From assembly GCA_902632125.1 (NCBI GenBank), contig CACPBQ010000001.1, forward strand, positions 62,001-126,000: a stretch of 64,000 bases of DNA, given 5' to 3'. The DNA is from Paracoccaceae bacterium. Its GTDB lineage: Bacteria; Pseudomonadota; Alphaproteobacteria; Rhodobacterales; Rhodobacteraceae. The notes beneath the pieces are model-generated. The model ran no database searches. It was given only the letters and a program-made list of their open reading frames with translations, and was not told the origin of the DNA. A program made the position numbers and the translations under genes. This document shows, one piece after another, positions 26,957-36,346 of the stretch. Position 1 is the stretch's first letter; the number at the start of each line of letters is the position of its first letter.

Positions 26957-28603
26957 ATGCCTAATCGTCGAATTATTGCAATCTGGTTACCATATATGGG
27001 AGCCGAACGTATTTTGCGCAAAAACCAACACAACTCAGAAACACCAATTGCTGTTGTAGTCAAAAAATCTCAAGGTGAAATTATCACTTCTATCTCTGCT
27101 ACTGCGCAATCTGAAGGCCTTTTTATTGGACAATCTCTACGTGATGCTAGCGCTATTTGCCCACATTTATTCGTGCAAACTCAAAATTCGCATGCGGAAA
27201 CTCAATTCCTGAGGAGTATTTGTAGATGGTCTAGCAAGTTTAGTCCATGGGTAGCACCAGAAGGAAATATGGGATTAATCATGGATATAACAGGATGTTC
27301 ACACTTATTTGGTGGTGAAAATAAAATGATAAACCATATTTTGCTTGCCTATGACGAGTTAAATTTAACAACTAAAATAGGATGTGCAGACACAGTAGGA
27401 GCAGCATGGGCAGTCTCTCGATATTCTGAAGAAACATTACAAAGTTACCGAAATGGTGATGCTATTGAGCAAGAAGCACGAGCAACACGTTCTCGTTCTG
27501 CGAAGCGCTCTTTAAAGAATATATCAAATGATTTAAAAATTAATAAAAGTAGCAAATATTTTATTGTACCACCTGGCAAAATACGACAGTCAATCTCCAA
27601 TTTTCCAGTTGCAGCTCTTAGACTAGAAATCCAAACCCAAAATACATTAGCCCAACTTGGACTACGCCAAATTGGGGACATTATAAAACAACCAAGGGCA
27701 AGTATTAATCGCAGATTTGGCTTTAATTTACTAAAAAGAGTTGACCAAGCACTAGGAAACCTACCAGAACCTATCTCACCATTACAGCCAGAGCTAAATT
27801 TTGGTGTAAGAATTAGTTTTCCTGATCCAATCGGATTAAAACCTGACATTATAGCCGGTCTTGATCGTATATTAGACCGCCTTTGTTCTAATTTAAAAAA
27901 GAAAAATCTGGGCGCACAAAAAATTTTATTACAAGCTTTCCAAACTAATAGTACAACAAAAAGCATCGAAGTGGGATTAGCCCAGCCCTCGAACTCTTTT
28001 AGGCATATTCGTGATCTACTCATAGTTAAACTTGACGGTTTGGATATCCAATTTGGGATTGATATTTTACGATTAGAAGCCACTAGAACCGAAATGTTCA
28101 CCAAAGATAAGCACATTGGACATTTAGTGGTAAGTAAGAACAATAAGTCTCGCACTGAAAAAAACATAAAACCGGAAAACTTGATCTCCAAATTAGGTGT
28201 TAGAATTGGCTTAGAAAGCATTATACGATTACATCCGGCGACAAGTAATATACCTGAAAAAACATACAATGTATTGTCAGCCGCATGGTCTGAGCCAGCA
28301 AAAGAGTGGCCAAAACCAATATCTTATCGACCAGTCCAATTATGGAGTCCCGAAATTATCAATGCCCCTGACAAACCAAACCCTTTATCAGAATTCAAAT
28401 GGCGTGGAAAAATATGGTATATTACTGAGAGCCGTGGGCCAGAACGAATTTCACCTGAATGGTGGCTAGATGACCCAAAGTGGCGTAGTGGAGTTCGGGA
28501 CTACTGGTTTGTTCAGTGTGATACAGGCGATCGCTTATGGATTTATTATGCTCACGGCGGATTAATGTCATCTGGCTGGTTTTGCCAAGGCAAATTTTCA
28601 TAA
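26957..28603 (+). CDS. imuB: Y-family DNA polymerase-like mutagenesis protein ImuB
   Basis: SOS mutagenesis accessory related to Y-family polymerases; in other bacteria ImuB bridges ImuA, DnaE2 and the beta clamp. The 548-residue protein begins RRIIAIWLPYMGAERIL, where a true Y-family polymerase has an acidic catalytic motif, and has MDITGCSHLFGGE in the palm, so it should be catalytically inactive. The C-terminal ImuB-type tail includes ESRGPERISPEWWLDD, RDYWFVQCDTGDRLWIYY and WFCQGKFS. A LexA box controls it. imuA and dnaE2, normally adjacent, are absent on both sides. Confidence 0.9.
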   Translation: MPNRRIIAIWLPYMGAERILRKNQHNSETPIAVVVKKSQGEIITSISATAQSEGLFIGQSLRDASAICPHLFVQTQNSHAETQFLRSICRWSSKFSPWVAPEGNMGLIMDITGCSHLFGGENKMINHILLAYDELNLTTKIGCADTVGAAWAVSRYSEETLQSYRNGDAIEQEARATRSRSAKRSLKNISNDLKINKSSKYFIVPPGKIRQSISNFPVAALRLEIQTQNTLAQLGLRQIGDIIKQPRASINRRFGFNLLKRVDQALGNLPEPISPLQPELNFGVRISFPDPIGLKPDIIAGLDRILDRLCSNLKKKNLGAQKILLQAFQTNSTTKSIEVGLAQPSNSFRHIRDLLIVKLDGLDIQFGIDILRLEATRTEMFTKDKHIGHLVVSKNNKSRTEKNIKPENLISKLGVRIGLESIIRLHPATSNIPEKTYNVLSAAWSEPAKEWPKPISYRPVQLWSPEIINAPDKPNPLSEFKWRGKIWYITESRGPERISPEWWLDDPKWRSGVRDYWFVQCDTGDRLWIYYAHGGLMSSGWFCQGKFS

Positions 28604-28671
28604 TGCAATCAGAGTATAAATCTTTGTTTCACTAAAGGCTCTGCCTCATCAAACTAAAGGTAAATCAGATT

Positions 28672-28854
28672 TCAGCCACTGGGCACAGGCTCTGGTAAAA
28701 TATCCAAATTTTCAGGAATTTTAAGCTCCGGAGCTGGAGCAACCAATATTCCCTGCCCCATGTCTATATCATAGCGATCAACCACTTCACCATTATTCGA
28801 ACTACACCCCGAACAAAAAATCAAAAATATAATTAGAAAAATAGATATACGCAT
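28672..28854 (-). CDS. Small proline-rich lipoprotein (60 aa), possibly a reduced BamF/DUF3035 relative
   Basis: A 60-residue protein with a lipoprotein signal: hydrophobic core, lipobox FCSGC and lipidated Cys17. The mature part is about 43 residues ending LKIPENLDILPEPVPSG. AGGAG lies upstream, with a rather long spacing of about 13 bases. It follows lspA, the position where Rhodobacterales typically carry the longer DUF3035 (BamF) lipoprotein, and its Pro-rich segment loosely recalls that family. The relationship is inference only. Confidence 0.66.
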   Translation of the reverse strand: MRISIFLIIFLIFCSGCSSNNGEVVDRYDIDMGQGILVAPAPELKIPENLDILPEPVPSG

Positions 28855-28914
28855 TTATTTGTGAATTCTCCTAAAAATTTAAATAAAATAAAATGATAAT
28901 TTATCCAAATTATT

Positions 28915-29385
28915 TCATTCTCTTTCACTTCCCGGGAATAAAGCTAAACCAACCGCCCCTATAAAAATAAAAACATCTGCGAAGTTAAATACAAATGGAT
29001 TATAAATACCGCAGCAAGACATATTCAAAAAGTCGGCAACAGCGCCATCATAAATAATGCGATCAAAAGCATTAGCTAACGCACCACCACATAATAGGGC
29101 TGCAAAACTTACTTGCAGTTTACTCACATTTGCTCGGTATATCCATAAAATTATCAAGCTACTAATAATAATTGATAGTGCTATTAGAAAATATGATTTT
29201 AGTTCGCTTTGCTGCCCAAAGAGGCCAAAATTAACACCATAATTCCAACCCATTCGAAAATTCACAAAGGGAGGAAATACATCAATTGAATTTAATGAAA
29301 TTAAATTTAGCCAAAAAACAACAAACCATTTAGAGAATTGATCAATGCAAAACGCGGTTATTAATATTAGATAAAATTTTTTCAT
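28915..29385 (-). CDS. lspA: Lipoprotein signal peptidase (signal peptidase II)
   Basis: Inner-membrane aspartic protease that cleaves prolipoprotein signals after lipidation of the +1 cysteine. The 156-residue protein has four hydrophobic segments. The first catalytic Asp is in the ANAFDRIIYDGAVADFL block and the second in FNFADVFIFIGA. It starts one base after the purH stop, so it is in the purH operon. Its clients in this window would include MlaA and the two small lipoproteins. Confidence 0.95.
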   Translation of the reverse strand: MKKFYLILITAFCIDQFSKWFVVFWLNLISLNSIDVFPPFVNFRMGWNYGVNFGLFGQQSELKSYFLIALSIIISSLIILWIYRANVSKLQVSFAALLCGGALANAFDRIIYDGAVADFLNMSCCGIYNPFVFNFADVFIFIGAVGLALFPGSERE

Positions 29386-29386
29386 T

Positions 29387-30979
29387 TCAGTGCCTAAAAT
29401 GTCTTACACCGGTGAAAGCCATAGCCAAGTTGGCTTCGTCTGCAGCTTTTATAATCTCTTCATCTCGCATTGAACCTCCTGGCTGTATAATCGCCGTGGC
29501 TCCCGCCTCCGCAGCGACCATAAGCCCGTCAGAAAATGGGAAAAAAGCATCAGAAGCGACAGCAGAACCCTTAGTCAACGGAAAATCCAGAGCTAAGGTT
29601 TCTGCCATTTCAACCGATTTTTGCGCTGCTATTCGACAGCTGTCAACTCTACTCATCTGTCCAGCTCCAATACCAACAGTCGCGTTATTTTTTGCATAAA
29701 CAATAGCATTCGATTTTACATGCTTTGCAACTTTCCAGGCAAAAAGCATATCTTCTAACTCTAAATCGGTAGGTTTTCGTTTGGTAACGATATCAAGTTT
29801 TGTTTTCAAAACAATTTCAGTATCTGCATCTTGTACTAAAAACCCCCCAGATACATTTCGAATTGTTTTCCTCTTATCTTTTGGGCTCTTTATACCGCCT
29901 GTAGTAAGAAGCCTGAGATTCTTATTTTTTGCAAATATTTCCAAGGCCTCTTCTGTTGCACCTGGCGCAATAACAACTTCAGTAAAAATACTACAAATTT
30001 CTTCCGCAGTTGATCGATCCAAAATCTGGTTCAGGGCGACTACACCTCCAAATGCGCTCGTTCGGTCACAATTAAAGGCAGATTTATAGGCTTCTTTCAA
30101 ATTTGCACTGGTTGCGACCCCACAGGGGTTGGCGTGCTTTATAATCGCGCATGCTGATTTTGCTGATTGTTCAAACTCACAAACCAACTCAAATGCAGCA
30201 TCGGTGTCGTTAATGTTATTGTAAGATAATTCTTTACCTTGATGCTGAATAGCAGAAGCCAAACCAAAACTGCTATCATCATTTTTATAAAACGCAGCTC
30301 TTTGGTGAGGGTTTTCACCATATCTAAGACTTTGGACTAATGAACCTACTTCTATCATTTGCTGAGGATGATCGTCTTTTTCCTGCTCATTCATCCATCT
30401 AGAAATAGATGCATCATAACTTGCAGTATGAGCATAAGCTTTATAGGCCATTTTTTTTCTAAAACTGAGGCTTGTGAAACCCTTATTAATATTAAGCTCA
30501 TTTAAAAAAATGTCATAGTCTGATGTATCCGTTATGACAGTTACGTACTTATGATTTTTTGCTCCTGCACGGATCATTGCTGGACCACCAACATCGATAT
30601 TTTCAATACATGTTTCATAATCGGCCCCACGAGCCACAGCATTTTTAAAAGGATATAAATTAACAACCAATAAATCTATTTTGCTTATCTTATGTTTTTT
30701 CATTGCTGAGATATGACTGCTTTCGTCACGTAAAGCTAAAAGACCACCGTGTACTTTCGGATGTAATGTCTTTACTCGGCCATTCATCATTTCTGGAAAT
30801 TTTGTCAATTCAGAGATATCTTTTACCGGTATATTCGAGGCTCTCAAGGCCTCAGCACTACCTCCTGTGGATATAATTTCAATCCCGTGCGCACACAAGG
30901 CATCTGCGATTTTAGTAATGTCTGTTTTGTCCGATACTGAAAGTAAAGCACGTTTTATTGGATAAAGATCGCTCATCAA
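29387..30979 (-). CDS. purH: Bifunctional AICAR formyltransferase/IMP cyclohydrolase
   Basis: Catalyses the last two steps of IMP synthesis in the cytoplasm. The 530-residue length is typical. The N-terminal cyclohydrolase (MGS-like) domain has [25 protein letters not shown] and [18 protein letters not shown]; the formyltransferase domain has [25 protein letters not shown] with the catalytic Lys-His, and the final [12 protein letters not shown]. Between heparinase-like and lspA genes, a common Rhodobacterales order. Confidence 0.97.
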   Translation of the reverse strand: MMSDLYPIKRALLSVSDKTDITKIADALCAHGIEIISTGGSAEALRASNIPVKDISELTKFPEMMNGRVKTLHPKVHGGLLALRDESSHISAMKKHKISKIDLLVVNLYPFKNAVARGADYETCIENIDVGGPAMIRAGAKNHKYVTVITDTSDYDIFLNELNINKGFTSLSFRKKMAYKAYAHTASYDASISRWMNEQEKDDHPQQMIEVGSLVQSLRYGENPHQRAAFYKNDDSSFGLASAIQHQGKELSYNNINDTDAAFELVCEFEQSAKSACAIIKHANPCGVATSANLKEAYKSAFNCDRTSAFGGVVALNQILDRSTAEEICSIFTEVVIAPGATEEALEIFAKNKNLRLLTTGGIKSPKDKRKTIRNVSGGFLVQDADTEIVLKTKLDIVTKRKPTDLELEDMLFAWKVAKHVKSNAIVYAKNNATVGIGAGQMSRVDSCRIAAQKSVEMAETLALDFPLTKGSAVASDAFFPFSDGLMVAAEAGATAIIQPGGSMRDEEIIKAADEANLAMAFTGVRHFRH

Positions 30980-31005
30980 TTTTCCTATTCGTAAAATATT
31001 TCAAT

Positions 31006-32712
31006 TCACTTTGAAAAAAAATCTCCAACTGACAAGTCCTTGTCGAGAGCTCTAGTAAGTGACCAATTAATTTTTGTTCCATACTCCGCGAGCTCCGTAG
31101 ATAAAATCAGCTTTTTTGACTCTAGTGGTTCAAATAAACCATTCTCAAAAAAAATAGTGGGTTCTAACTGCAAATATGAATCCAAACTATAATTGAAAAA
31201 CCACAACTCACCATTTTTCAGAGCTAAACTTACACGATTATTTTCACGGTCGAAACGTACCCTGACATTTGGATGCAAATGAAATGCCGCTTTTACTGAC
31301 ATTTGAGTACTACCACTTTTTTTAAAGATTCTATCGAACCGTCTTTTATGAGAATCCTCGATTGCTATCATTAAGTCCTCTCCCTCAAAGGACTGGCCAT
31401 CTTGAGAGAGTTTTAATTTTCTAACATGAGTGAGACCAAAGTTTTTAACATAACCATCATGTGCACCTTCAAAAATCTTTGTGCCTTCATTATATGAAAT
31501 CTCTTTTGGTACAGTTCGAGGTCCATTAAGGATAACTTTTTTTGGCACTTGAAGCCAACCTTCATCACTACGAAACTCACTACTATCATGATTGTCTATA
31601 TGGACAGTGCAATGAGAACTCGTGCGACGACTAGAAAAACTCAAATCGGAACCAAAAAGATATCCAGGACCACAACTAGTGAAAACCCTTCTTTGCCCTG
31701 AAACCATTTCAAAAGCTAAGGTAGAAGCATCAGCCTTTACAGCCTCTTTACCCATAAGCGGTGGTGCTGCATCAATAATTACACTTGTTCGCGAATTTGA
31801 TAACTTTACATATCCAACATTAGTTTCGCTCAAAGATATTTCTCGGCTCTCAGCATGACTTAAGGCCTGGTCTAATTGCCCATCGACGTCGCCGCAACTA
31901 CCATGAAATCTTGGTAAGCCTGCATCAGAATGTCTCAAATTTCGAACAATTAGAGCTAGTTTTTCTATTGTCTCTAAATGGGTGGCAGATGGGTTCCATT
32001 TTGAATCCTTAAGCGCAAGTTTAGCCCAGATTAAACTTGTGAGAATGTTCAAAATATCTTGAGAATTCCTAGAGAAAACAATTTCCTCACTATTAATAAG
32101 ATGATGACATTCATCGGCAAGTGCCCTGGTAGCAGGCTCTATAAATTTCTCCATATTCTTTAAATAGCATCCTGCATAAATCAAACCTAACAAAGCCTCA
32201 AACCTAGGTAATCCACTAGGCCCACTCATCGCTCGCTTAGATAAAAATTTAGCCTGCCTTGCCAATAAAAGATTAAATTTTTGGAGTTTTGTTTCGGAAC
32301 ACCCTTGCGTAAGAAATAAATAATGATGCGTCCAACGAACTAAACGCATTCCCGTCAACGCTGGTGTCCAACCAGGACCAAAACCAGAACTATACTTATT
32401 TATCCATGAATGTAACCAATTTTGTGCAAGAAGCCTGGCTTCTACACTTGCCAGGGCGGCCAAGTCATCTAACCAGGTAAAACTATGTAGCTTGTAATAG
32501 AAGTCTTTTTCGTCAGTCTTAAAATTCCAAACTTCGTCAGTTTGCTGGATAACTTGTCCTACAAAATTAATTTTCCCTTCTACCATATCGCGGCCAACGG
32601 ATATTTTACCCAGGGAACGAGGCTCTGTTTCAAAAATAAATTCTGAATCAGATTTAGACATGCAAATTGTAAAGGCATAAAATCTGTCTATAAAAGCGTT
32701 CAAGAAACTCAA
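31006..32712 (-). CDS. Heparinase II/III-family protein
   Basis: A 568-residue protein with an alpha-helical N-terminal half and a beta-rich heparinase II/III C-terminal half. Segments such as FTWLDDLAAL, LLARQAKFLSKRAMSGPSG, GLPRFHGSCGDVDGQLD, STLAFEMVSGQRRVFTSCG and SSHCTVHIDNHDSSEF match the subgroup found beside purH and rsmB in Rhodobacterales. No signal peptide is obvious. A polysaccharide lyase activity is possible, but this chromosomal subgroup is uncharacterised and may act on an endogenous glycan. Confidence 0.88.
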   Translation of the reverse strand: MSFLNAFIDRFYAFTICMSKSDSEFIFETEPRSLGKISVGRDMVEGKINFVGQVIQQTDEVWNFKTDEKDFYYKLHSFTWLDDLAALASVEARLLAQNWLHSWINKYSSGFGPGWTPALTGMRLVRWTHHYLFLTQGCSETKLQKFNLLLARQAKFLSKRAMSGPSGLPRFEALLGLIYAGCYLKNMEKFIEPATRALADECHHLINSEEIVFSRNSQDILNILTSLIWAKLALKDSKWNPSATHLETIEKLALIVRNLRHSDAGLPRFHGSCGDVDGQLDQALSHAESREISLSETNVGYVKLSNSRTSVIIDAAPPLMGKEAVKADASTLAFEMVSGQRRVFTSCGPGYLFGSDLSFSSRRTSSHCTVHIDNHDSSEFRSDEGWLQVPKKVILNGPRTVPKEISYNEGTKIFEGAHDGYVKNFGLTHVRKLKLSQDGQSFEGEDLMIAIEDSHKRRFDRIFKKSGSTQMSVKAAFHLHPNVRVRFDRENNRVSLALKNGELWFFNYSLDSYLQLEPTIFFENGLFEPLESKKLILSTELAEYGTKINWSLTRALDKDLSVGDFFSK

Positions 32713-32783
32713 AATTAGCTCATTTTGTTAAATAAATCATAGTGATTATTTCGAAAATTTTGCATTGCAAATTTTTCTTTCGT

Positions 32784-34073
32784 TTAGGGTTTATTTGGTT
32801 TTTTTTGTAAATAACATATATAAAAACCATCTAAACCGTCCTTTTCTATCGAACTGGCTGGTACAATTCTAATATCACCAGAGTTCAAAACCCAAGCCTT
32901 AGGAATAGTTTGGTCTATTTTTTTTAGCTTTTTTATTACGAATTGATCATTTCGCTCTAGAAACTTCTCAATTTGGCATTCACCCTCATCTGGCAAAAGG
33001 GAACATGTCACATAAATTACAAGTCCGTTATCCTCTACAATTGAAGAAGCATGATCGAGTAATCTAGCCTGAATTTCCATTAGCTCAAAAAAATCAGACC
33101 CATCTTTACAATAGACTAAGTCTGGATGACGCCTAATTGTCCCGGTTGCACTACACGGAGCATCCAATAATACGATATCAAATTTATCAGTAATATTGAA
33201 AGCATCACTTTCTATTATATTTGCGCTGAGCCCACACCTTTCTAAATTCTCTCTTAATAATTGTAAGCGACTAGATGAAATATCCACCGAAGTAACATCT
33301 GCGCCAAGAGAAGCGAGTTGAAGCGTCTTTGCACCTGGTGCAGCACATAAATCTAGTACTCTTTTACCACTCAAATTACCTAATAGCCTAATTGGAATAG
33401 ATGCTGCTGCATCTTGAACCCACCAATCCCCTTCTTTGAATCCTGGCAGAGCGGATATTTGTTTGCCACTTTTCAAGCGGATGCTTTCTTGAAAAACAAT
33501 TCTACCGTCTAACTCTTTAGCCCAACCTGTAATTTTACGTGGATCTTTTAGGGTAATATCTACAGGCGGTGTAAAACTTTGTATTTTTTCAATTTCGATT
33601 ACTGTATTTTTCCCATAGGCAGAAATTAAGGGGCCCCTCAACCACTTGGGCAACCTTGAAATATTCCCGACGTTATTCCACTCCTCGATTTCAGAAGATG
33701 ATAGCTGTCGCAAAACAGCATTTACCAATCCTTTCATTGGCCTACTTCTTTTATTGGAAGCCGTGTAATTTACTGCCTCGTTGACAATCGCATGAGACGC
33801 ACCGCCGGTAGCTAGCTCAGTCAAACTTAGTCTTAGAGTATTTTTAACTCTTAATTTTGGATCTTTTTTGAGGTATTTTTTTAATAGCTTATCGCTGCGT
33901 TCTAAATTACGCAAAGTATCCATTACTAATCTTTGGACAAAAGCTTTTTCATTGGGTTGAAGATTTTTAAGCATCCCGAGAGCCCTCAGCTCACGAAAAC
34001 TTTTTTGGTTTCCTAAAATCTCATTCAAAATATCTATCGCAACAAAACGAGGCTTACTTCTCGATGGATTCAT
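32784..34073 (-). CDS. rsmB: RsmB-family RNA (cytosine-5)-methyltransferase
   Basis: SAM-dependent methyltransferase of the Sun/RsmB family acting on 16S rRNA cytosine. The 429 residues comprise an N-terminal NusB-like helical domain (about 1-130) and a Rossmann methyltransferase domain: VLDLCAAPGAKTLQLAS, LLDAPCSATGTIRRHPD with the release Cys, and YVTCSLLPDEGE with the nucleophilic Cys. First gene of the run toward heparinase, purH and lspA; divergent from the DUF1674 gene across 66 bases. Confidence 0.94.
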   Translation of the reverse strand: MNPSRSKPRFVAIDILNEILGNQKSFRELRALGMLKNLQPNEKAFVQRLVMDTLRNLERSDKLLKKYLKKDPKLRVKNTLRLSLTELATGGASHAIVNEAVNYTASNKRSRPMKGLVNAVLRQLSSSEIEEWNNVGNISRLPKWLRGPLISAYGKNTVIEIEKIQSFTPPVDITLKDPRKITGWAKELDGRIVFQESIRLKSGKQISALPGFKEGDWWVQDAAASIPIRLLGNLSGKRVLDLCAAPGAKTLQLASLGADVTSVDISSSRLQLLRENLERCGLSANIIESDAFNITDKFDIVLLDAPCSATGTIRRHPDLVYCKDGSDFFELMEIQARLLDHASSIVEDNGLVIYVTCSLLPDEGECQIEKFLERNDQFVIKKLKKIDQTIPKAWVLNSGDIRIVPASSIEKDGLDGFYICYLQKKPNKP

Positions 34074-34139
34074 TAAGAAACTTTCTTGAAAGAATTTTGA
34101 CGCTGCTATATCAGTCTAGTAGGATCAAGGAAAGTTTAT

Positions 34140-34316
34140 ATGCCTAAAAAAGATAAAGAACTTCCACCAGAAGCTTTAAGAGCACTAGAAGAGGCTGAGA
34201 AGCGTCGTTTGGAAAAAAAAGATATAAATTTACCAAAAGAACTTGGTGGCCGTGAAGGTGTGGAACCTGTCAGATATGGAGATTGGGAAAAAAAAGGCAT
34301 TGCAGTTGATTTCTAG
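34140..34316 (+). CDS. DUF1674 protein, SDHAF4-like succinate dehydrogenase assembly factor (58 aa)
   Basis: A 58-residue protein with the family signature ELGGREGVEPVRYGDWEKKG followed by IAVDF at the extreme C terminus, shared with mitochondrial SDHAF4, which helps flavinylated SdhA assemble. The N-terminal half is a charged helix (ALEEAEKRRLEKK). AAGGA lies upstream of the ATG. The stop falls two bases from the stop of convergent fmt. The succinate dehydrogenase genes are not in the window. Confidence 0.93.
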   Translation: MPKKDKELPPEALRALEEAEKRRLEKKDINLPKELGGREGVEPVRYGDWEKKGIAVDF

Positions 34317-34318
34317 GG

Positions 34319-35227
34319 TCAAACCAATTTGTAGCCTTGCTGTAATCTGAACCCTAAAAGAAAAACATCTGACTTTTGAGCAGATTTACCCGGCCTCTGC
34401 GCCTCAGTTATCTCAACTGCCTTATGACCACATGCAATTGAAAAACCCCTATCTAAAACTGTCCCAGGCTCATTTTTTTGGTCAATGACCTTCGAAGCTA
34501 ACAATTTGATCCGCTCTCCATTTATTTCTGTCCAAGCTCCTGGATAAGGCGATAAAGCTCTAATTTTCTGGTCGATAATTTTAGCAGGCAATGACCAGTC
34601 AATTTTTGCTTCAGACTTATGGATCTTACTTGCATATGTGACACCAACAGCGGCCTGGCTCTGCAATTTATAATCAGATAAATTTTCCAGCACTTCAATT
34701 ATAAGCTGTGAACCTACTAAACTTAATTTTTCTGATAAAATTTTTGCAGTATCATTTTCTGTAATTTGGACTTTCTTGGAAGATAGGATTGGACCTGTAT
34801 CCAGCCCCTCATCCATTTTCATGATGCAAACGCCTGTCTCTTCATCTCCCTCCATAATTGCTCTTTGAATTGGTGCAGCCCCACGCCAACGCGGCAAAAG
34901 TGATGCATGTATATTCAAGCAGCCAAGCCTTGGAGATAATAGAATTTTGCTAGGTAGTATTAGACCATAGGCAACTACAATAGCTATATCAGCCTTTAAC
35001 TCCCTAAAAATATTTTGGTCTTTTTCAGATTCAAAATTCTTTGGGTTATGTACAGTTAGACCTAGATTAAGCGCTTCTTTGTGAACATCACTGAGGTTTA
35101 CTTTTCTGCCACGCCCCGAGGGCCGAGGTGGCTGCGAATAAACCGCGCATATTTGGTGGTTACTCCGATACAAAGCCTTAAGAGCAGGAACAGAAAACTT
35201 TGGTGTTCCCATGAAAACTAATTTCAT
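34319..35227 (-). CDS. fmt: Methionyl-tRNA formyltransferase
   Basis: Formylates initiator Met-tRNA using 10-formyltetrahydrofolate. The 302-residue protein has VFMGTPKFSVPAL, the catalytic CLNIHASLLPRWRGAAPIQ (Asn and His) and MDEGLDTGPIL (Asp), then a C-terminal OB-like domain with ALSPYPGAWTE. The start overlaps the upstream degenerate deformylase gene by four bases, forming the operon def-def2-fmt, so formylation and deformylation are encoded together. Confidence 0.97.
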   Translation of the reverse strand: MKLVFMGTPKFSVPALKALYRSNHQICAVYSQPPRPSGRGRKVNLSDVHKEALNLGLTVHNPKNFESEKDQNIFRELKADIAIVVAYGLILPSKILLSPRLGCLNIHASLLPRWRGAAPIQRAIMEGDEETGVCIMKMDEGLDTGPILSSKKVQITENDTAKILSEKLSLVGSQLIIEVLENLSDYKLQSQAAVGVTYASKIHKSEAKIDWSLPAKIIDQKIRALSPYPGAWTEINGERIKLLASKVIDQKNEPGTVLDRGFSIACGHKAVEITEAQRPGKSAQKSDVFLLGFRLQQGYKLV

Positions 35228-35718
35228 TTTTTCTTCTTCACCTTCCTAAGCAATATATCTCTTTTGACCCTAGATAAGTGGTCAAAAAACATTTTCCCAT
35301 TCAAATGATCAATTTGATGTTGAATAGATGTTGCCCAGAGCCCTGTAAAATCCTTCCTATCGATAAAGCCCTTTTTATTTAAAAATCTTACAGTAACTTT
35401 TTTAGGCCTTTTGATTTTTGCAGATATACCCCTCAAATTTGGACTAGCTTCCTCTGTCTCACTATACTCCAACGATGCTTGAAGAATCTCAGGATTAGCA
35501 AGTTTTACAGGCTTACTTCGGGTTTCTGAGGCATCAATAACAGCTAAACGCAAGTTTACGCCAATTTGTGGAGCCGCTAGACCAATGCCAGGCATCGCAT
35601 TCATTGTATCTATCATATCGTCCCAAATCAAAATTACATCTTCTGTGATTTCCGTTATCTCATCAGCTCTAGATCGAAGTCTTTTATCAGGCCATTTCAA
35701 GAACCTTTTGACCGCCAT
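35224..35718 (-). CDS. Peptide deformylase paralogue lacking catalytic residues
   Basis: A 164-residue deformylase-fold protein. Motif 1 is intact (GIGLAAPQ, 44-51). Motif 2, normally EGCLS with the metal-ligand Cys, reads EASPN (90-94). Motif 3, normally HEIDH, reads HQIDH (134-138), losing the catalytic Glu. With no Cys ligand and no Glu it should not deformylate. It lies between the intact def (one-base overlap) and fmt (four-base overlap), so it is maintained in the operon. Related Rhodobacterales often carry extra def paralogues here. A role in binding ribosomes, peptides or the active enzyme is only inference. Confidence 0.9.
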   Translation of the reverse strand: MAVKRFLKWPDKRLRSRADEITEITEDVILIWDDMIDTMNAMPGIGLAAPQIGVNLRLAVIDASETRSKPVKLANPEILQASLEYSETEEASPNLRGISAKIKRPKKVTVRFLNKKGFIDRKDFTGLWATSIQHQIDHLNGKMFFDHLSRVKRDILLRKVKKKK

Positions 35719-36251
35719 TATTCAACACCGCGTAATTTTTCACGTTTGAATTTCTTCATTTTACGCGTTATTAGCTGTCTCTTCATAGGTCCTAAATAGT
35801 CAATAAACAATTTTCCGTTTAAATGATCAATTTCATGTTGTATGCAAGTCGACTTTAGACCAGAAAACTCTTCGGAATGTTGTTTTCCTTTTAAATCAAC
35901 CCACTCCACTTGCACAAGCTCTGGTCGCGTAATCTCAGCAAAATGTTCAGGAATCGAAAGACATCCTTCTTCATAAATACTTTTTTCTTCAGAGCAGGCA
36001 GTTATTAATGGATTAATCATAACAATTGGATCCGGTTCTTCGTTCTCTTTTTTGGCACAATCCATTACAAATATTCGTTCTAATACACCAATCTGAGGAG
36101 CAGCCAAGCCAATCCCTGGTGCATCATACATAGTCGCCATCATATCTTCTGTTAATTCAATAACGGCATCAGTTATGCGCTCAACTTCTACGGATTTTTT
36201 TTTCAATCGTGCATCTGGGTGTAAAACAATAGGTCTGATCATCATACTCAT
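35718..36251 (-). CDS. def: Peptide deformylase (catalytically intact)
   Basis: Removes the N-formyl group from nascent proteins; metalloenzyme at the ribosome exit. In 177 residues all three motifs are intact: GIGLAAPQ (46-53), EGCLS with Cys97 (95-99) and HEIDH (139-143) with both His and the catalytic Glu140. First gene of the def-def2-fmt operon. MSMM at the N terminus leaves the exact start uncertain by a few codons; no strong ribosome binding site is seen. Confidence 0.97.
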   Translation of the reverse strand: MSMMIRPIVLHPDARLKKKSVEVERITDAVIELTEDMMATMYDAPGIGLAAPQIGVLERIFVMDCAKKENEEPDPIVMINPLITACSEEKSIYEEGCLSIPEHFAEITRPELVQVEWVDLKGKQHSEEFSGLKSTCIQHEIDHLNGKLFIDYLGPMKRQLITRKMKKFKREKLRGVE

Positions 36252-36346
36252 CTAGGATAATATTAGCTACAAAGCAACGGCTCTGTCCAATTGAACAAAA
36301 CAATGTTAATGACCAGATCTGACACCTAATCTTTCAAGGTACATTT

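Noticed and set aside
27445-28269. Antisense 274-codon frame within imuB
   Set aside because: Composition is that of a shadow of the imuB coding frame; no start signal or family resemblance.
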